A stretch of DNA of 64,000 nt, taken from Actinomadura opuntiae. GTDB lineage: Bacteria > Actinomycetota > Actinomycetes > Streptosporangiales > Streptosporangiaceae. The DNA lies in the NCBI RefSeq assembly GCF_030283205.1, contig NZ_JASNWF010000005.1:186001-250000 (forward strand). Reading direction: 5' to 3'. The translations under genes and the position numbers were made by a program. Position 1 is the stretch's first letter, and each line of letters starts with the position of its first letter. The notes beneath the pieces are model-generated. The model did not search any database, was not told the origin of the DNA, and saw only the letters and a program-made list of their open reading frames with translations. Below, one piece after another: positions 7,539 through 17,179 of this stretch.

Positions 7539-8636
7539 CTATCGCAGCGTCTCCGGAACTTCGAGCTTGGGGTGCCATTCGACGGGTTGCGCATCATCAG
7601 GGTGTTCACCGTCTCGACGTAGCAATCCGCCCGGACGTTGTGTCCAGTCTTCGCCCGTGAATGGTTCGACCAGCGGTCGGTACAGCTCGCCGTACCAGGC
7701 CAGCCAGACCGGGTGCGGCAAAGGCCCTTGCCATGCCCTCGCCCGGGTGACCCTGCTTGGAAGTTCTGGTGGCGCCGTCCGCCCACGGGTAACGCCGCCG
7801 TATCCCCAAGCGCGCGCGACGGCGGCTTGTGCGAAGAACGCCGAAGAACGCGCCGGACAGCTCGGCCAGCCGGGAGAACGCTATGGTCACTTCCGTCGCC
7901 AGCCCGGATCGTCCAAGGCACGTAGATCGACGGTCAACTCGAACCGCCCGACCGGGTGCGGCGTCTGGTGGACACCTCTTGGAAGCTTGAGAGCTGCGCC
8001 GAGGTCGGACATCCCGCCCCCCAGACATGGGTGGGTCGTCGACCAACACAGGGTCGCTGCCGCGCTCCAATCGGCGACGAAGCCGCATTCGGTAAAGCGG
8101 TGTGGGAGCGGCTCGCAGTCACCGAACCGGGACCGGCATCGCTTCGGGCAGCCAGTCTCCGCACGCGTCCACGATCGCAGCGGCGATGCCGGGCACCATG
8201 TCCTCGCGGCGAACAAACCACTGGATTTCCAGCGTGTCGATCCGTTCGGCCTTGGACGGAGTGAACCGTCGACGGGAGGCTCGCGGTCAAATCAGCTGGT
8301 CACGTTGCCGGTCGTATACTCCGCCACCCGATCGGGCGAGTGCACGGACGGCTTTGATGGCGATGGTGATCTCGGTTTGCCCGGTTCCCTTCACTGCAAT
8401 CGCGTACATGACCGTGAGCCCAGCAGGCGTGCAGCAACCTCAGCGGGCAGGTCAGGCGGCTCGACCGGAAAGGGACCTTCGACACTGAACGCGCGCCGCA
8501 TCCGACCACGGGCGGTCCGGCTAACGGTGATGAAGGGGAACACGCCTTCGGCATGCAGACCGATGCCGGGGAGTGCGGCGGTGAACCGTTCTTCGCCGAC
8601 CGGGTTTGTACCGAATACCTCGATTTCATTACTCAA
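7539..8636 (-). pseudogene. hypothetical protein gene with at least five disabling lesions
   Basis: A coherent protein can be read only by changing frame. It starts at TTG 8636 with SNEIEVFGTNPVGEERFTA and runs to LLGS near 8412. It shifts to MYAIAVKGTGQTEITIAIK, which meets a TGA at 8287-8289 (a Trp codon by context), and continues PRASRRRFTPSKAERIDTLEIQWFVRRED to a stop at 8119. It shifts again to RFGDCEPLPHRFTECGFVADW until about 7895, then EVTIAFSRLAELSGAFFG, and finally HPVWLAWYGELYRPLVEPFTG. The intact ancestor would be near 370 aa. I do not recognise the family. Confidence 0.65.
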
Positions 8637-8804
8637 GGTGACTCTCGAGTTCTAGGGGTCAGTCGAGATAATGATGTCACCTGATGCGATCTTCCTCGGG
8701 CGGGCATTCACGTTCCGGCGGCAAAGGAGGGCTCCAACGGGATGCTTCGTCGGCCATGAGGTCTCAACTCCACGCCCAACAAGAACGCGATACCCTCGAC
8801 TCAC

Positions 8805-9626
8805 TCACTGGTCATCAAGGCGCTTGAGCGCTCTCCTGGCCTGGTCTCGAACATTAATATCACTACTGTCCAAGGCCGCTTCGATCTGGGGGCGGGCCGG
8901 CAGGTATCGGATTCTGCCAAGCCCCTGCACGGCAAAAGACGCCACCGCCGGGTCGTTGAGCAAATCCACCAAAATTTCAGGCACTCGCTCGTCTTTTGTC
9001 TTGGCGAGCCCGGGGTTCACGAGGGACGCTCGCGCCTCGCCGCAGGATCGGTCTCTGGCGAGTTCGATGAGATCGTCGGCCATCGTAGGATCAGCGAACT
9101 GCCCGAGCGCCTGCCCGAGCACCACTCGAAGATCTTTCCGCCTTTGCGAGGCGACCTCGGGGAACTGCGGATCCTCCACATGGGGCGGGTCACGGAACAG
9201 CCGTAAGAAGACCGGGCGAGCCTGCTTTTTCGCGAAGCCGAACGACAGCGCTCGCACGATATCGTCGGCGAGCGGATAGTACGTGACCTTCGGCAGCCAT
9301 TCCACGAGGACCGGGACGGCTGCCCGGTAGTCGATGCGACGCCGGGACACTACGTTCCCTTGCTCGTCCAGGGTGAAAACGACACGTTGGTAGAGGTCTC
9401 CGACGCTCTCGAGCTGGTACCCCATCTTCTGGAGGTCGGGAACCAGTGGTTGGATCTCGGCGAGCAGTTCACGGGCGGCCGCCATGTACAGCCGCCGAGC
9501 CTCCATGACCCTGGGGTTCTTCGCCGCCTCGGCTTCAAGCGCGCCGAGAACGCCCGGTGCGTTGAGGATCCGTTCGACCGTCTGCTTGTGGCTCTCGCGC
9601 GCGGAGCCCTCTTCTCGCGGACTCAC
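8805..9626 (-). CDS. HEAT-repeat protein, candidate partner of the upstream toxin
   Basis: 273 aa, soluble, no signal peptide. The C-terminal half is an alpha-solenoid with helical repeats: RKDLRVVLGQALGQFADPTMADDLIELARD, RVPEILVDLLNDPAVASFAVQGLGRIRYLPARPQIEAALDSSDINVRDQARRALKRL. The N-terminal part (residues about 10-130) is helical and charged with no family I can name. It starts 37 bp after the stop of the polymorphic-toxin gene on the same strand, so the two are probably co-transcribed. In toxin loci this position is usually taken by the immunity gene, which makes it the natural candidate; no immunity family is recognised. Confidence 0.75.
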   Translation of the reverse strand: MSPREEGSARESHKQTVERILNAPGVLGALEAEAAKNPRVMEARRLYMAAARELLAEIQPLVPDLQKMGYQLESVGDLYQRVVFTLDEQGNVVSRRRIDYRAAVPVLVEWLPKVTYYPLADDIVRALSFGFAKKQARPVFLRLFRDPPHVEDPQFPEVASQRRKDLRVVLGQALGQFADPTMADDLIELARDRSCGEARASLVNPGLAKTKDERVPEILVDLLNDPAVASFAVQGLGRIRYLPARPQIEAALDSSDINVRDQARRALKRLDDQ

Positions 9627-9663
9627 CGGCCGCCCTTCTCTGCGGGGACATCAACCTGTGAAC

Positions 9664-12600
9664 CTAGACGATGATCTCGAAGATCTTGACCTCGGGGTAG
9701 GCGTCATGAATGAACCATGACATTCTCTCGCTCAGTTTGGTGCCCCCGTTCGCCCGGACGAAGATGTGGAGCTCCTTGCCCTGTTGCCTCGCCAGCTCCA
9801 GATAGTCTTCCAGCTGGGTCTCCAGGCGGCGACCGCCGAGCCAGGCGACGTTCTTCGATTCGCCGATGATCGTCGGGGTTACGAAGTCCGGGATACGGTC
9901 CCGGCCGACGACACGGTACACTGTGGTGTTTTTGGCGACACCGCCCATGTGCCGGCTGACGGCTGCCTCGCCCGCCTGCCCGAGCTTGCAGAACTTGGCG
10001 CCACCGGAGTTGTGGACGAGGATGGCGACGCCACCGGCGAGGACATAGAAGGTGTGGTAGCCACGGATGGAGAGGTTGTAGACGTTCCGTTTCGCTGTCC
10101 AAGGGTGAGTTGCGGTGATGGTGACGTAATGTCCGTCGGGGCGTCGCACCTGGTCGCCTGGCCGCAGTTCCCTGGCATCGCGCCAGTGACCGGGCTTATC
10201 AATCCAGAATGGGTGTCCGCTCGTGGCTTGGACGGTTCCGGTCAGGCCGATTGCCCCCGGTAGACCGTTGCTCCGTACGGTGACGCCGGTGAAGGACTTG
10301 AGACCGCTGCCGGTGATCAGCGCGGTCACCGGTTGCGGGCCTGTCCGCCCTGTTGCCGGATCGGTGGATTGGACCCGATCTCCAACGTTGACTGCTTCGA
10401 TGGGTTTACCCGTGCCGTCGGCCATCAGGACTTTGGTCCCGGCGGTGAAGCTGTTGGGGCCGCAGGGGTTTCGCAGATAGCGGAGGATCTCGTCGATGAC
10501 CGTCCTTGAGCGCCGCAGGATGTCCCGTGCGGCGCGCACCGTGCTCTGGAAACCTCGTACGCCCTCGGCGATCCGCCAGATCGTCTTACCGAGCCGGGGA
10601 AGCTTGCCGCCCAGGGCAAGCAGCTTGAGTGGTCCCAGGGCGTTGAGGGCGGTGAACAGGCATCCGGCAATGTCGCCCTTGGTGAAGCATGCCTCCGCGT
10701 CGGTCCACCCGATCACGTCAAGAAGGAATTGACCGCCCATTGAGACGACGAGGTCCATGACGCTGCGGTTGGCGTTGATGTTCGCCTCGCGATACGGGGC
10801 GACGAGGGATTCGTTTTCAGCGCTGAGAACGTCTTCGTCGTTGCGAATATCGCTGTAGTCGATGTCGGGGTCGACGCCCTCGCCGACGGGCAGGCCCCCG
10901 CTGTAATCGTTTCTGTGCTGCGCTTCCTCTTGGCGTCTCTTTTCTTCGGCGATGCGGGCGGCGTCGGTGGCGGCGCGGGCTGCGGCCGCGGCGTCTTTTC
11001 CGGCTTGGATGGCGTCGGCGCGCGCTCGCATGGCCGCCTGGTAGGCCTCGTCGGCGTAGGCGCGGGCCTGGTCAGCGGAGACTGCGGCGCGGGCGGCGGA
11101 CTTGGCGGCCGATCGGGCGGCTGCGCTGGCGCGGTCGGCTGCGGCAGCGGCGGACTTGGCCGACTGCGCGGCGCGAGCGGCCGCCGTGTCGGCGTCCGCT
11201 GCGGAGACGCGAGCGTCGGCGGCGTAGCCGGCGGCCTGCGCCGCGAATGCTATGGCCCTTTTGGATTGGGCGTCGGCCTCAGCAGCCGCTCCGCGGGCCT
11301 TGGCGGCGACCGCTTGTGCTTCGGCGGCGTTCTGTCCGGCCGTGGCGGCGGTACGACGCGCGTTGGCGATGTAGGTGCTGATTTCCGCTTCGTGGGTGGC
11401 GGCGTCCGCATCACGTTGGCGCGCCTGGTACTGCCCGACTTCGACGAAGTTCCGGACGTAGGTGGCGGGGCCGGACAGGGCGGCCTGGGACGCGGCCTTG
11501 AATTCGGGGCCCGCTCCGGTCTGCATCTGCGCGATGGCGAGGCGGTCATCGTTCTCGCGGGCGGTGTACTGATCGGTTTGGAGGAAGTCGTGCAGCGCCT
11601 GAGGGGTATCGGCTGCCAGTGCGTCTTCAGCGGCCTTCTTGACCTTCGGGCCGCCGTCGGCAGCGAGCTGCCTGGTCTGTGCCCGGTAGTCGTCGATTTG
11701 GAGCGCGTACTGGCCCGTGGTCAAGAACGCGACCACCTGGGTGTGGTCGCCGGTGGCGGCCTGGTGGGCAGCGTCGCGCAGCGCGGTTTTACCGTCGGCG
11801 TCGGCGAGGGCGGCGATGTGGTCGAGGCTGGCGCGGTCGTCCTGGTCGGTGGCGGTCTCCAGGCCGGCGGTGACGAACTCGATCACGTCGTCGTCGGTGC
11901 CGGACAGCGCGTCCTCGGACGCCGCCTGCACGAACGAGCCGCCGGTGCCGATCAGCCGGAGCGCGATCTTGCGGCCGTCGAGAACGACGGTGCCGCGGGG
12001 GGTGCCGGTCGCGCGGGCCTCGGTGATCAGGCGGTTGGTCTCGGCCTGGAACTGCTCTTGCAGGCCGGCCCGCCATTTCTCGTTGGCCTTGCGTTCGTTG
12101 TCGGCGGCCAGGGCGTCTTCGGCGTCGGCGACGTTCTGGTCCTGCCAGGAAGCGAGCCGGGCGGCGTCGGCGGCGGTGGCGATCTCGTGGATCTTCTGGG
12201 CCTGGACGGCGGCGTTGTTCGCCTGGGTCGCCGCCTCACTGGCCGCGTTGGCGTGCTGCGTGGCGATCTGAGCGTTGCCCTTGGCCGCCCCGGCATGCGC
12301 GGCCGCATCCTCGGCGGCGGCTGCGGCCCGTTCGGCATGGTCGGCCGAGTCGTTGGCGTACTTCTCCGCTTGGCGGGCGGCGTTGGCCGAGTCGTTCGCC
12401 AGGGTCACCACCTTGTTGGCCGCCCGGATGGCCACTTGCGCGCGGCGCTGGGCGTAGGCGGCAGCCTGCTGAGCTTCGGTGGCGCTGGCTCCGGCTTCAT
12501 TGGCATACGAGCCGGCCTGGTTGGCGTATCCGGCGGCCTCGTTGGCGTGCGCACCGGCGTTGGCGGCGGCGACGGCGGCGTCCCCCGCCGCGGTCGCCGC

Positions 12601-13791
12601 CGCGGCGGCCGCGGCGGCGGCCTTGGCTGCGGTGCGAGCTCCGGCGGCGACGTTGCGGGCGTTCTCGGCGGCTTTGCGGGCGCTGGCTGCTTGGCCGGCA
12701 TCGGCGTGCGCGGCTTGGGCGGCCTGATTGGCCTTGGCTGCGGCCTGTCCGGCAAGGGAAGCGGCGGTCGCGGCACGTGACGCCGCGCTCGAGGCGATCC
12801 GGGCGGCACGGTTGGCGTCGTCGGCTGCGTCGAGCGCCACCTTGGAGGCCTCGGCGGCACGCCGCGCAGCAGCGGCCGCCCGGCCGGCAGCGGCGGCGGC
12901 CTTGACACCGGAGTTCTTGGCGGCCTTGGTCTCCTGAGCGGCCTGGTCGGCGGCCTTCTTGGCTAGGTCCGCGGCCTGAACGGCCCGGTCGGAGGCTTCC
13001 TGCGCGGCCTGGGTCTGCAGCGCCGCGCGTTTGCCCGCATCGTCGGCGAGTGCTGCCAGCTGCGAGACCGCGTCGGTCTCGGCGTCCCGGGCGGCGGCGA
13101 CCTCGTAGCCCTGGCGCAGGTACTCGCGGACGTCCTCGATGGTGCCGTCCAGCGCGCGGCTGGCCGTCAACTTGACAGTCGGGCCGCCAGAGGCCGAGAG
13201 CTGGGCGACCTTCAGCCGGTCGTCCTTGTCCTGGGCTTCCTGGTAGCCGGTGTCCAGGAACTTCTCCTGGTCGTCGGCGGTGCCGTCCAATGCCTTGCTC
13301 GCGGCGTCGTGAACGTTGCGGCCGGTCGCCGCCGCGAGGACTTGGCTGATCTTGACTCGGATGTCCTCTTCCCACGGCGCTTTCCAACCGCCTGCCAGGA
13401 ACGCCTTGACCTGGTCCGGGCCGCCGTCCAGCGCGGCTTGGGCGGCACGCCGCACATTGCGGCCACCGGCCGCCAGGATCTGCTCGGTGCTGGCGCGCAT
13501 ATCCTCGTCGGTCGCGGCCTTGGCACCTGTCGCAACGAACTCCCGGACGTCGCCATCGGTGCCGAGCAGGGCTGCCTCGGCCTGCCGGGAAACGTTCGGT
13601 CCGCCGTCCTTGAGCAACGCGACAATCTGGGCACGCTGCTCGGTAATGGGCGGGTCGTCGCGCCGAGACGCGGTCGCCGGAACGGCAGGCGACAGTCCGA
13701 TGAGCAACGTCACCGCGAGGATCGCGGCGACCAGCCGGACCGCTCGGCAAGTCAGCGGATGGATGAGCAGACGGGAGCGGATGGGCGTCAC
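9664..13791 (-). CDS. secreted polymorphic toxin: ALF repeats, pretoxin Hint, C-terminal REase-fold (Tox-REase-7-like)
   Basis: About 1375 aa from GTG 13789-13791, which has GGAG upstream; the frame opens 43 codons earlier. Residues about 18-40 form a signal peptide or anchor (AAILAVTLLIGLSPAVPATA). Eight short ALF-type repeats (pattern ALxGTxxDVxxFLxxGxxxAxxxDxR) lie at about 50-230 and 600-800. Alanine-rich coiled coils fill about 235-560 and 800-965. A Hint domain spans about 1108-1258 (SFTAGTKVLMADG, TSGHPFWI, VLAGGVAILVHN). The last 115 residues carry DRIPDFVTPTIIGESKNVAWL, a PD-ExK-like nuclease core as in Tox-REase-7. Role inferred: export, Hint self-cleavage, release of a nuclease toxin. 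Confidence 0.88.
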   Translation of the reverse strand: MTPIRSRLLIHPLTCRAVRLVAAILAVTLLIGLSPAVPATASRRDDPPITEQRAQIVALLKDGGPNVSRQAEAALLGTDGDVREFVATGAKAATDEDMRASTEQILAAGGRNVRRAAQAALDGGPDQVKAFLAGGWKAPWEEDIRVKISQVLAAATGRNVHDAASKALDGTADDQEKFLDTGYQEAQDKDDRLKVAQLSASGGPTVKLTASRALDGTIEDVREYLRQGYEVAAARDAETDAVSQLAALADDAGKRAALQTQAAQEASDRAVQAADLAKKAADQAAQETKAAKNSGVKAAAAAGRAAAAARRAAEASKVALDAADDANRAARIASSAASRAATAASLAGQAAAKANQAAQAAHADAGQAASARKAAENARNVAAGARTAAKAAAAAAAAATAAGDAAVAAANAGAHANEAAGYANQAGSYANEAGASATEAQQAAAYAQRRAQVAIRAANKVVTLANDSANAARQAEKYANDSADHAERAAAAAEDAAAHAGAAKGNAQIATQHANAASEAATQANNAAVQAQKIHEIATAADAARLASWQDQNVADAEDALAADNERKANEKWRAGLQEQFQAETNRLITEARATGTPRGTVVLDGRKIALRLIGTGGSFVQAASEDALSGTDDDVIEFVTAGLETATDQDDRASLDHIAALADADGKTALRDAAHQAATGDHTQVVAFLTTGQYALQIDDYRAQTRQLAADGGPKVKKAAEDALAADTPQALHDFLQTDQYTARENDDRLAIAQMQTGAGPEFKAASQAALSGPATYVRNFVEVGQYQARQRDADAATHEAEISTYIANARRTAATAGQNAAEAQAVAAKARGAAAEADAQSKRAIAFAAQAAGYAADARVSAADADTAAARAAQSAKSAAAAADRASAAARSAAKSAARAAVSADQARAYADEAYQAAMRARADAIQAGKDAAAAARAATDAARIAEEKRRQEEAQHRNDYSGGLPVGEGVDPDIDYSDIRNDEDVLSAENESLVAPYREANINANRSVMDLVVSMGGQFLLDVIGWTDAEACFTKGDIAGCLFTALNALGPLKLLALGGKLPRLGKTIWRIAEGVRGFQSTVRAARDILRRSRTVIDEILRYLRNPCGPNSFTAGTKVLMADGTGKPIEAVNVGDRVQSTDPATGRTGPQPVTALITGSGLKSFTGVTVRSNGLPGAIGLTGTVQATSGHPFWIDKPGHWRDARELRPGDQVRRPDGHYVTITATHPWTAKRNVYNLSIRGYHTFYVLAGGVAILVHNSGGAKFCKLGQAGEAAVSRHMGGVAKNTTVYRVVGRDRIPDFVTPTIIGESKNVAWLGGRRLETQLEDYLELARQQGKELHIFVRANGGTKLSERMSWFIHDAYPEVKIFEIIV

Positions 13792-14104
13792 AGGGTGCTC
13801 CAAGCGTGGGGAACGCAGGGGGGACCTGACTGGAGCCACGCTCGGGGCGCGATGGGAAAGCTGCTCCGATGCCCAGAGTGAAACCCCGCGATGATCGCGA
13901 TTCAAGAGGGGCACCCACACCTGAAAGCGTTCAGGGGATCACGGATTGATGATCTTCCGGCGACTGACCTCGAGCTACTCGAGTTCGTTAATCGCCGTCA
14001 TCCGCCACTGGCCGTATCTGGCCATAGTTACTGATCTTGACTTCTACAGTGAGCGATGCAAAGAATCTCGCAATGTTCGATATCAAAATCCCGGAAGGCT
14101 ATCT
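13792..14104. promoter_or_regulatory. divergent promoter region between toxin and secreted-lectin operon
   Basis: This 313-bp region separates the minus-strand toxin gene from the plus-strand secreted protein pair. Positions 13940-14095 are clearly AT-richer than the neighbourhood, for example ATCGCCGTCATCCGCC giving way to TTACTGATCTTGACTTCTACAG. No convincing palindrome was found. Both transcripts must start in or near this stretch. Confidence 0.4.
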
Positions 14105-14641
14105 GTGAGCAGTCGATTTTGCCTCAGATCGGCAATGCCCTGGTTGACGGCCCTCGTGGCAACCCTCGTTTTGGCCGGCGGTTGGGCGGTGCACGCCGCC
14201 GCGGCTACGGCTGCGCCGACTCCCCGGACGGCACCTGGTGCGCTCCAAGCCGGTGAAGAGGTCCCCGCCGTGGAGGACGGCGCCTACCCCGACGCCGACA
14301 AGATCGAACAAGACCGAGGGATCACCGTCATCGCCGGGAACGGCCTGATCGTCCTTACCGACTGCGGCCCGGACGGCCTGATCCAGGTCCGCAGCAACAC
14401 CCAAGGTCTCATCTGTTTCAAGGCCCGCACCTGGCCGGGCACGGAGGCGTTCGTCACCGTGAAGATCCCCGAGGCGTACCTCATCAAGGGCGACGAACAC
14501 CAGGTCAAGGCCAAGCTCACCACTGAACAGGGTGAGACCAAGACCTACGACATCACCAAGAACGAGTGGACCCCGGTCGGCGAAGGAAGCGACCCCAACC
14601 TTCCCCCCGAGACCCTTATCGAACTGCGGGCCAAGGCATGA
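14105..14641 (+). CDS. small secreted protein of unknown function
   Basis: 178 aa from GTG 14105, with GGAAGG at 14092-14097 as ribosome site. The N-terminus MSSRFCLRSAMPWLTALVATLVLAGGWAVHAAAATAAPTP is a clear Sec signal peptide cleaved after the AxA region. The mature part is acidic and beta-rich with two cysteines (LTDCGPDG, GLICFKA) that may form a disulfide. I recognise no family. Its stop codon overlaps the next start (ATGA at 14638-14641), so it is translationally coupled to the lectin/pseudo-protease and probably works with it outside the cell. Confidence 0.78.
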   Translation: MSSRFCLRSAMPWLTALVATLVLAGGWAVHAAAATAAPTPRTAPGALQAGEEVPAVEDGAYPDADKIEQDRGITVIAGNGLIVLTDCGPDGLIQVRSNTQGLICFKARTWPGTEAFVTVKIPEAYLIKGDEHQVKAKLTTEQGETKTYDITKNEWTPVGEGSDPNLPPETLIELRAKA

Positions 14642-16911
14642 GAATCCTGTCTCGTGCCGCAGGTCGCCTCGCTCTCGCCACCGCCGCCGCCACGGCCGCT
14701 GCCGCCGTCGCGGCCGGTGCGCTGACCACCGCTCCGGCCCAGGCCGTCAACGGCGATGCCGTCCCCTCGGGCAGCCAGACCTTCGTCGCCCGCGTACAGG
14801 TCGGCTCACAACGTTCCTGTTCTGGGGCGCTGGTCGCCGCCAACTGGGTGCTGACCGCCAAGTCCTGCTTCCCCGCACCGGGCGTCCGCGCAAAGTCGAA
14901 CGGCCTCAAGGCGCCTCGCGTCAAGCTGAGCGCCGCCGGCCCCCAGAAGCTGCCGTCCGACAAGACCGTAGTGACCGTTGGAGCCGTAGATCTCACCCAG
15001 ACCGGTGGTGTCCGCGCCCAGGTCACTGACATGGTGGAACACCCCGACCGAGACCTTGTCCTCCTCGAGTTCGACGCCTGGATCTACAACATCCCGCCGA
15101 TCGCGATCGGCGCCGCACCCACGGCCGGCGAGAAGCTCAGCGCCACCGGCTACGGCCGTACGACCGACACGTGGGTTCCCGACACCGCGCACACCACCGC
15201 CGTCACCGCTGGAACGCCCACCGCCGACACGTTCGCTGTGACCGGAGACGGTGACAGGGCCCCAGTCTGCAAGGGCGACGCGGGCGGCCCGACGTTCCGG
15301 GAACGCGACGGCAAGCCCGAACTCGTCGCCGTTCACCGCACCACCGGACTGCGCGGCTGTGTCGGCGCGCCCGAAACCGCCACGGCAGGAGCCACCGAGA
15401 CCCGCGTCGACGACCTGGCCTCCTGGATCGCCTCCTCCACCGACCGCACATCTCTTCCCGCCTCGGCCGACCGCTGGATCAAGCCGACCGGATACATGTG
15501 CACCAACAAGAATGGCGGCCGACTGCGCTGGGACGGACGGTACCTGTCGGTCCTGGACCGGGGCGGCCACACCCGCGGCGCCCCCATCACCGACAACCCG
15601 GGCAGCGAGTACCTGCACTTCCACCACGACGGCAATCTCGTCGTCTGGAAGGGCGACCAGGCACAATGGGCAAGCAATACCAGCGGCCATCCGGGTGCAC
15701 GGCTGGTGTGCGATGACGACTGGGGCGTGTCGATCGTCGACAGCGACGGCAAGTTCCTGTGGCAGTCCGGCACCGGTCCTGTCATTCACGCGCAAACAGA
15801 ATTGGAGTACCGCAGCAAGGCTCAGCCCACGCCGCTGTGCACGTCCATCGACAACCAGATGCGGTTGATGTGGAGCGGTGGTTATCTGGGCGTCTATGAC
15901 ATCAACGGCAAACCACGCGGCAGGACTCTGAACTGGTACTCGGCCGGAGACAGGGTTCACTTCCACGGCGACGGAAACCTGGTTGTCTGGAATGGCAACC
16001 AACAAACATGGTATTCGCAGACCAACGGCCACTCGAACGCCCAACTGTTCTGTCAGAACGACGGTGACGTGCTCATCCGCGACGGAAACACGATGCTGTG
16101 GCGCTCCGGCACCTCAGCGCAGATCGCTGCGAAGGCGAACTTCCATCTCGGCAACACCCTTGGCTACGCCTGCGTCAGCCCTGATACCAGAACCAAGATG
16201 TACTGGTACACCGGCGAGTTCATGGCCTCCGACGGATGGCGTAGCGGCTCAGAAGGTGCCGCGGAAGGCTGGGAGACGTGGTTCCAGTCCGACGGAAATC
16301 TGGTGATGCGCGACAAGACCGGCGCCATAAAATGGGCCTCGAAAACGGCAGGACACCCCAACGCCTTCCTCCGCTGTCAAGACGACGGAAACATCGCCAT
16401 CGTCGACGGAACCGCGAAACTGTGGGACACCAACAGTCGGCCCACGGGAGTGATCCGCGCCAACCTCACAGCCCAGAGGTGCATCACCACCGACCCGGAA
16501 GTGTCAACGACCTGGATCGTGTCAACCGGTGACTGCGGCCAGGTCGGCCCTCCGGACCCGTGGACAATTGAGCCCGACGGTCCCATACACGGGGTATTCG
16601 AAAACGGCTGTCTCGACATTCAGGGAGCCTCGACCGCCGACAAGGCCAAGATAATCCTGTACAAGTGCACGGGTGCAGCCAATCAGGTCTGGAAGCGCGG
16701 AGCCAACGGTTCCCTGCTCAACCCGATTTCGGGCAAGTGCCTCGACATTCCCGGTAGCTCAACTGTGGAGTGGACCAAATTGCAACTGTACACGTGCAAC
16801 GGGTCCGCCGCTCAACGCTGGACCCTGCCCGTTCCGAAGAAGCCAGGAGAAATCGATCCCGTCGCCCTGAAATTCCTGAAGCAGAACCAGGCCCTTCGAA
16901 CACGAAGGTGA
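14638..16911 (+). CDS. secreted trypsin-fold pseudo-protease with bulb-type and ricin-type lectin domains
   Basis: 757 aa with a long Ala-rich signal peptide (about 1-36). Residues about 37-290 have the chymotrypsin/trypsin layout: CSGALVAANWVLTAKSC, PDRDLVLLEF, CKGDAGGPTF. The catalytic His position is Ser76 and the nucleophile position is Ala215 (GDAGGP instead of GDSGGP), while Asp139 remains, so the fold is almost certainly inactive. Residues about 300-630 are several bulb-lectin-like units (HFHHDGNLVVWKGDQAQWAS, FHGDGNLVVWNGNQQTWYS, FQSDGNLVMRD). The end is a ricin-type beta-trefoil with NQVW and AQRW motifs. Likely role: extracellular carbohydrate binding. Confidence 0.9.
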   Translation: MRILSRAAGRLALATAAATAAAAVAAGALTTAPAQAVNGDAVPSGSQTFVARVQVGSQRSCSGALVAANWVLTAKSCFPAPGVRAKSNGLKAPRVKLSAAGPQKLPSDKTVVTVGAVDLTQTGGVRAQVTDMVEHPDRDLVLLEFDAWIYNIPPIAIGAAPTAGEKLSATGYGRTTDTWVPDTAHTTAVTAGTPTADTFAVTGDGDRAPVCKGDAGGPTFRERDGKPELVAVHRTTGLRGCVGAPETATAGATETRVDDLASWIASSTDRTSLPASADRWIKPTGYMCTNKNGGRLRWDGRYLSVLDRGGHTRGAPITDNPGSEYLHFHHDGNLVVWKGDQAQWASNTSGHPGARLVCDDDWGVSIVDSDGKFLWQSGTGPVIHAQTELEYRSKAQPTPLCTSIDNQMRLMWSGGYLGVYDINGKPRGRTLNWYSAGDRVHFHGDGNLVVWNGNQQTWYSQTNGHSNAQLFCQNDGDVLIRDGNTMLWRSGTSAQIAAKANFHLGNTLGYACVSPDTRTKMYWYTGEFMASDGWRSGSEGAAEGWETWFQSDGNLVMRDKTGAIKWASKTAGHPNAFLRCQDDGNIAIVDGTAKLWDTNSRPTGVIRANLTAQRCITTDPEVSTTWIVSTGDCGQVGPPDPWTIEPDGPIHGVFENGCLDIQGASTADKAKIILYKCTGAANQVWKRGANGSLLNPISGKCLDIPGSSTVEWTKLQLYTCNGSAAQRWTLPVPKKPGEIDPVALKFLKQNQALRTRR

Positions 16912-16927
16912 CCGTGTAAGTCGGCAA

Positions 16928-16976
16928 CCGATTGACGAGTCCTCTCCGCAGTGCGCGGCGAGGACCCGTCAATCGG
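16928..16976 (+). terminator. strong terminator-like hairpin
   Basis: The arms pair CCGATTGACG-AGTCCTC with GAGGACC-CGTCAATCGG, about 16 bp with a one-base offset and a 15-base loop. It starts 17 bp after the stop of the lectin gene. No U-tract follows, which is common for terminators in GC-rich actinomycetes. Confidence 0.75.
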
Positions 16977-17179
16977 CCGTCTAGGCTCTGAGCTAGTAGG
17001 ACCAGACGCTGACACCCGCGTAGAATGGACACCATTCGGCGGGGCCGGTCCATTCGCGAGTGAGATAGTGGCACACGGTTAGCCTTAGGGATGCCTCTGG
17101 TGACGATGACATTAAGGGCGACGGTTCGAGCGTTTTCAGGTCTGGGCGTATTCAAACCTTTTTCGGGCTGGGCGATGGA

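Noticed and set aside
10915-12780. 621-aa Gly/Val-rich open frame on the plus strand
   Set aside because: It is the antisense of the alanine-rich coiled coils of the toxin; GCC/GCG-rich codons keep the opposite strand open. There is no ribosome site or family signature.
9664-13791. Repeats within the toxin gene as a possible CRISPR or DNA repeat array
   Set aside because: The repetition is at protein level (alanine-rich heptads and ALF repeats) with variable spacing and no conserved DNA repeat or spacer pattern. No cas gene is present.
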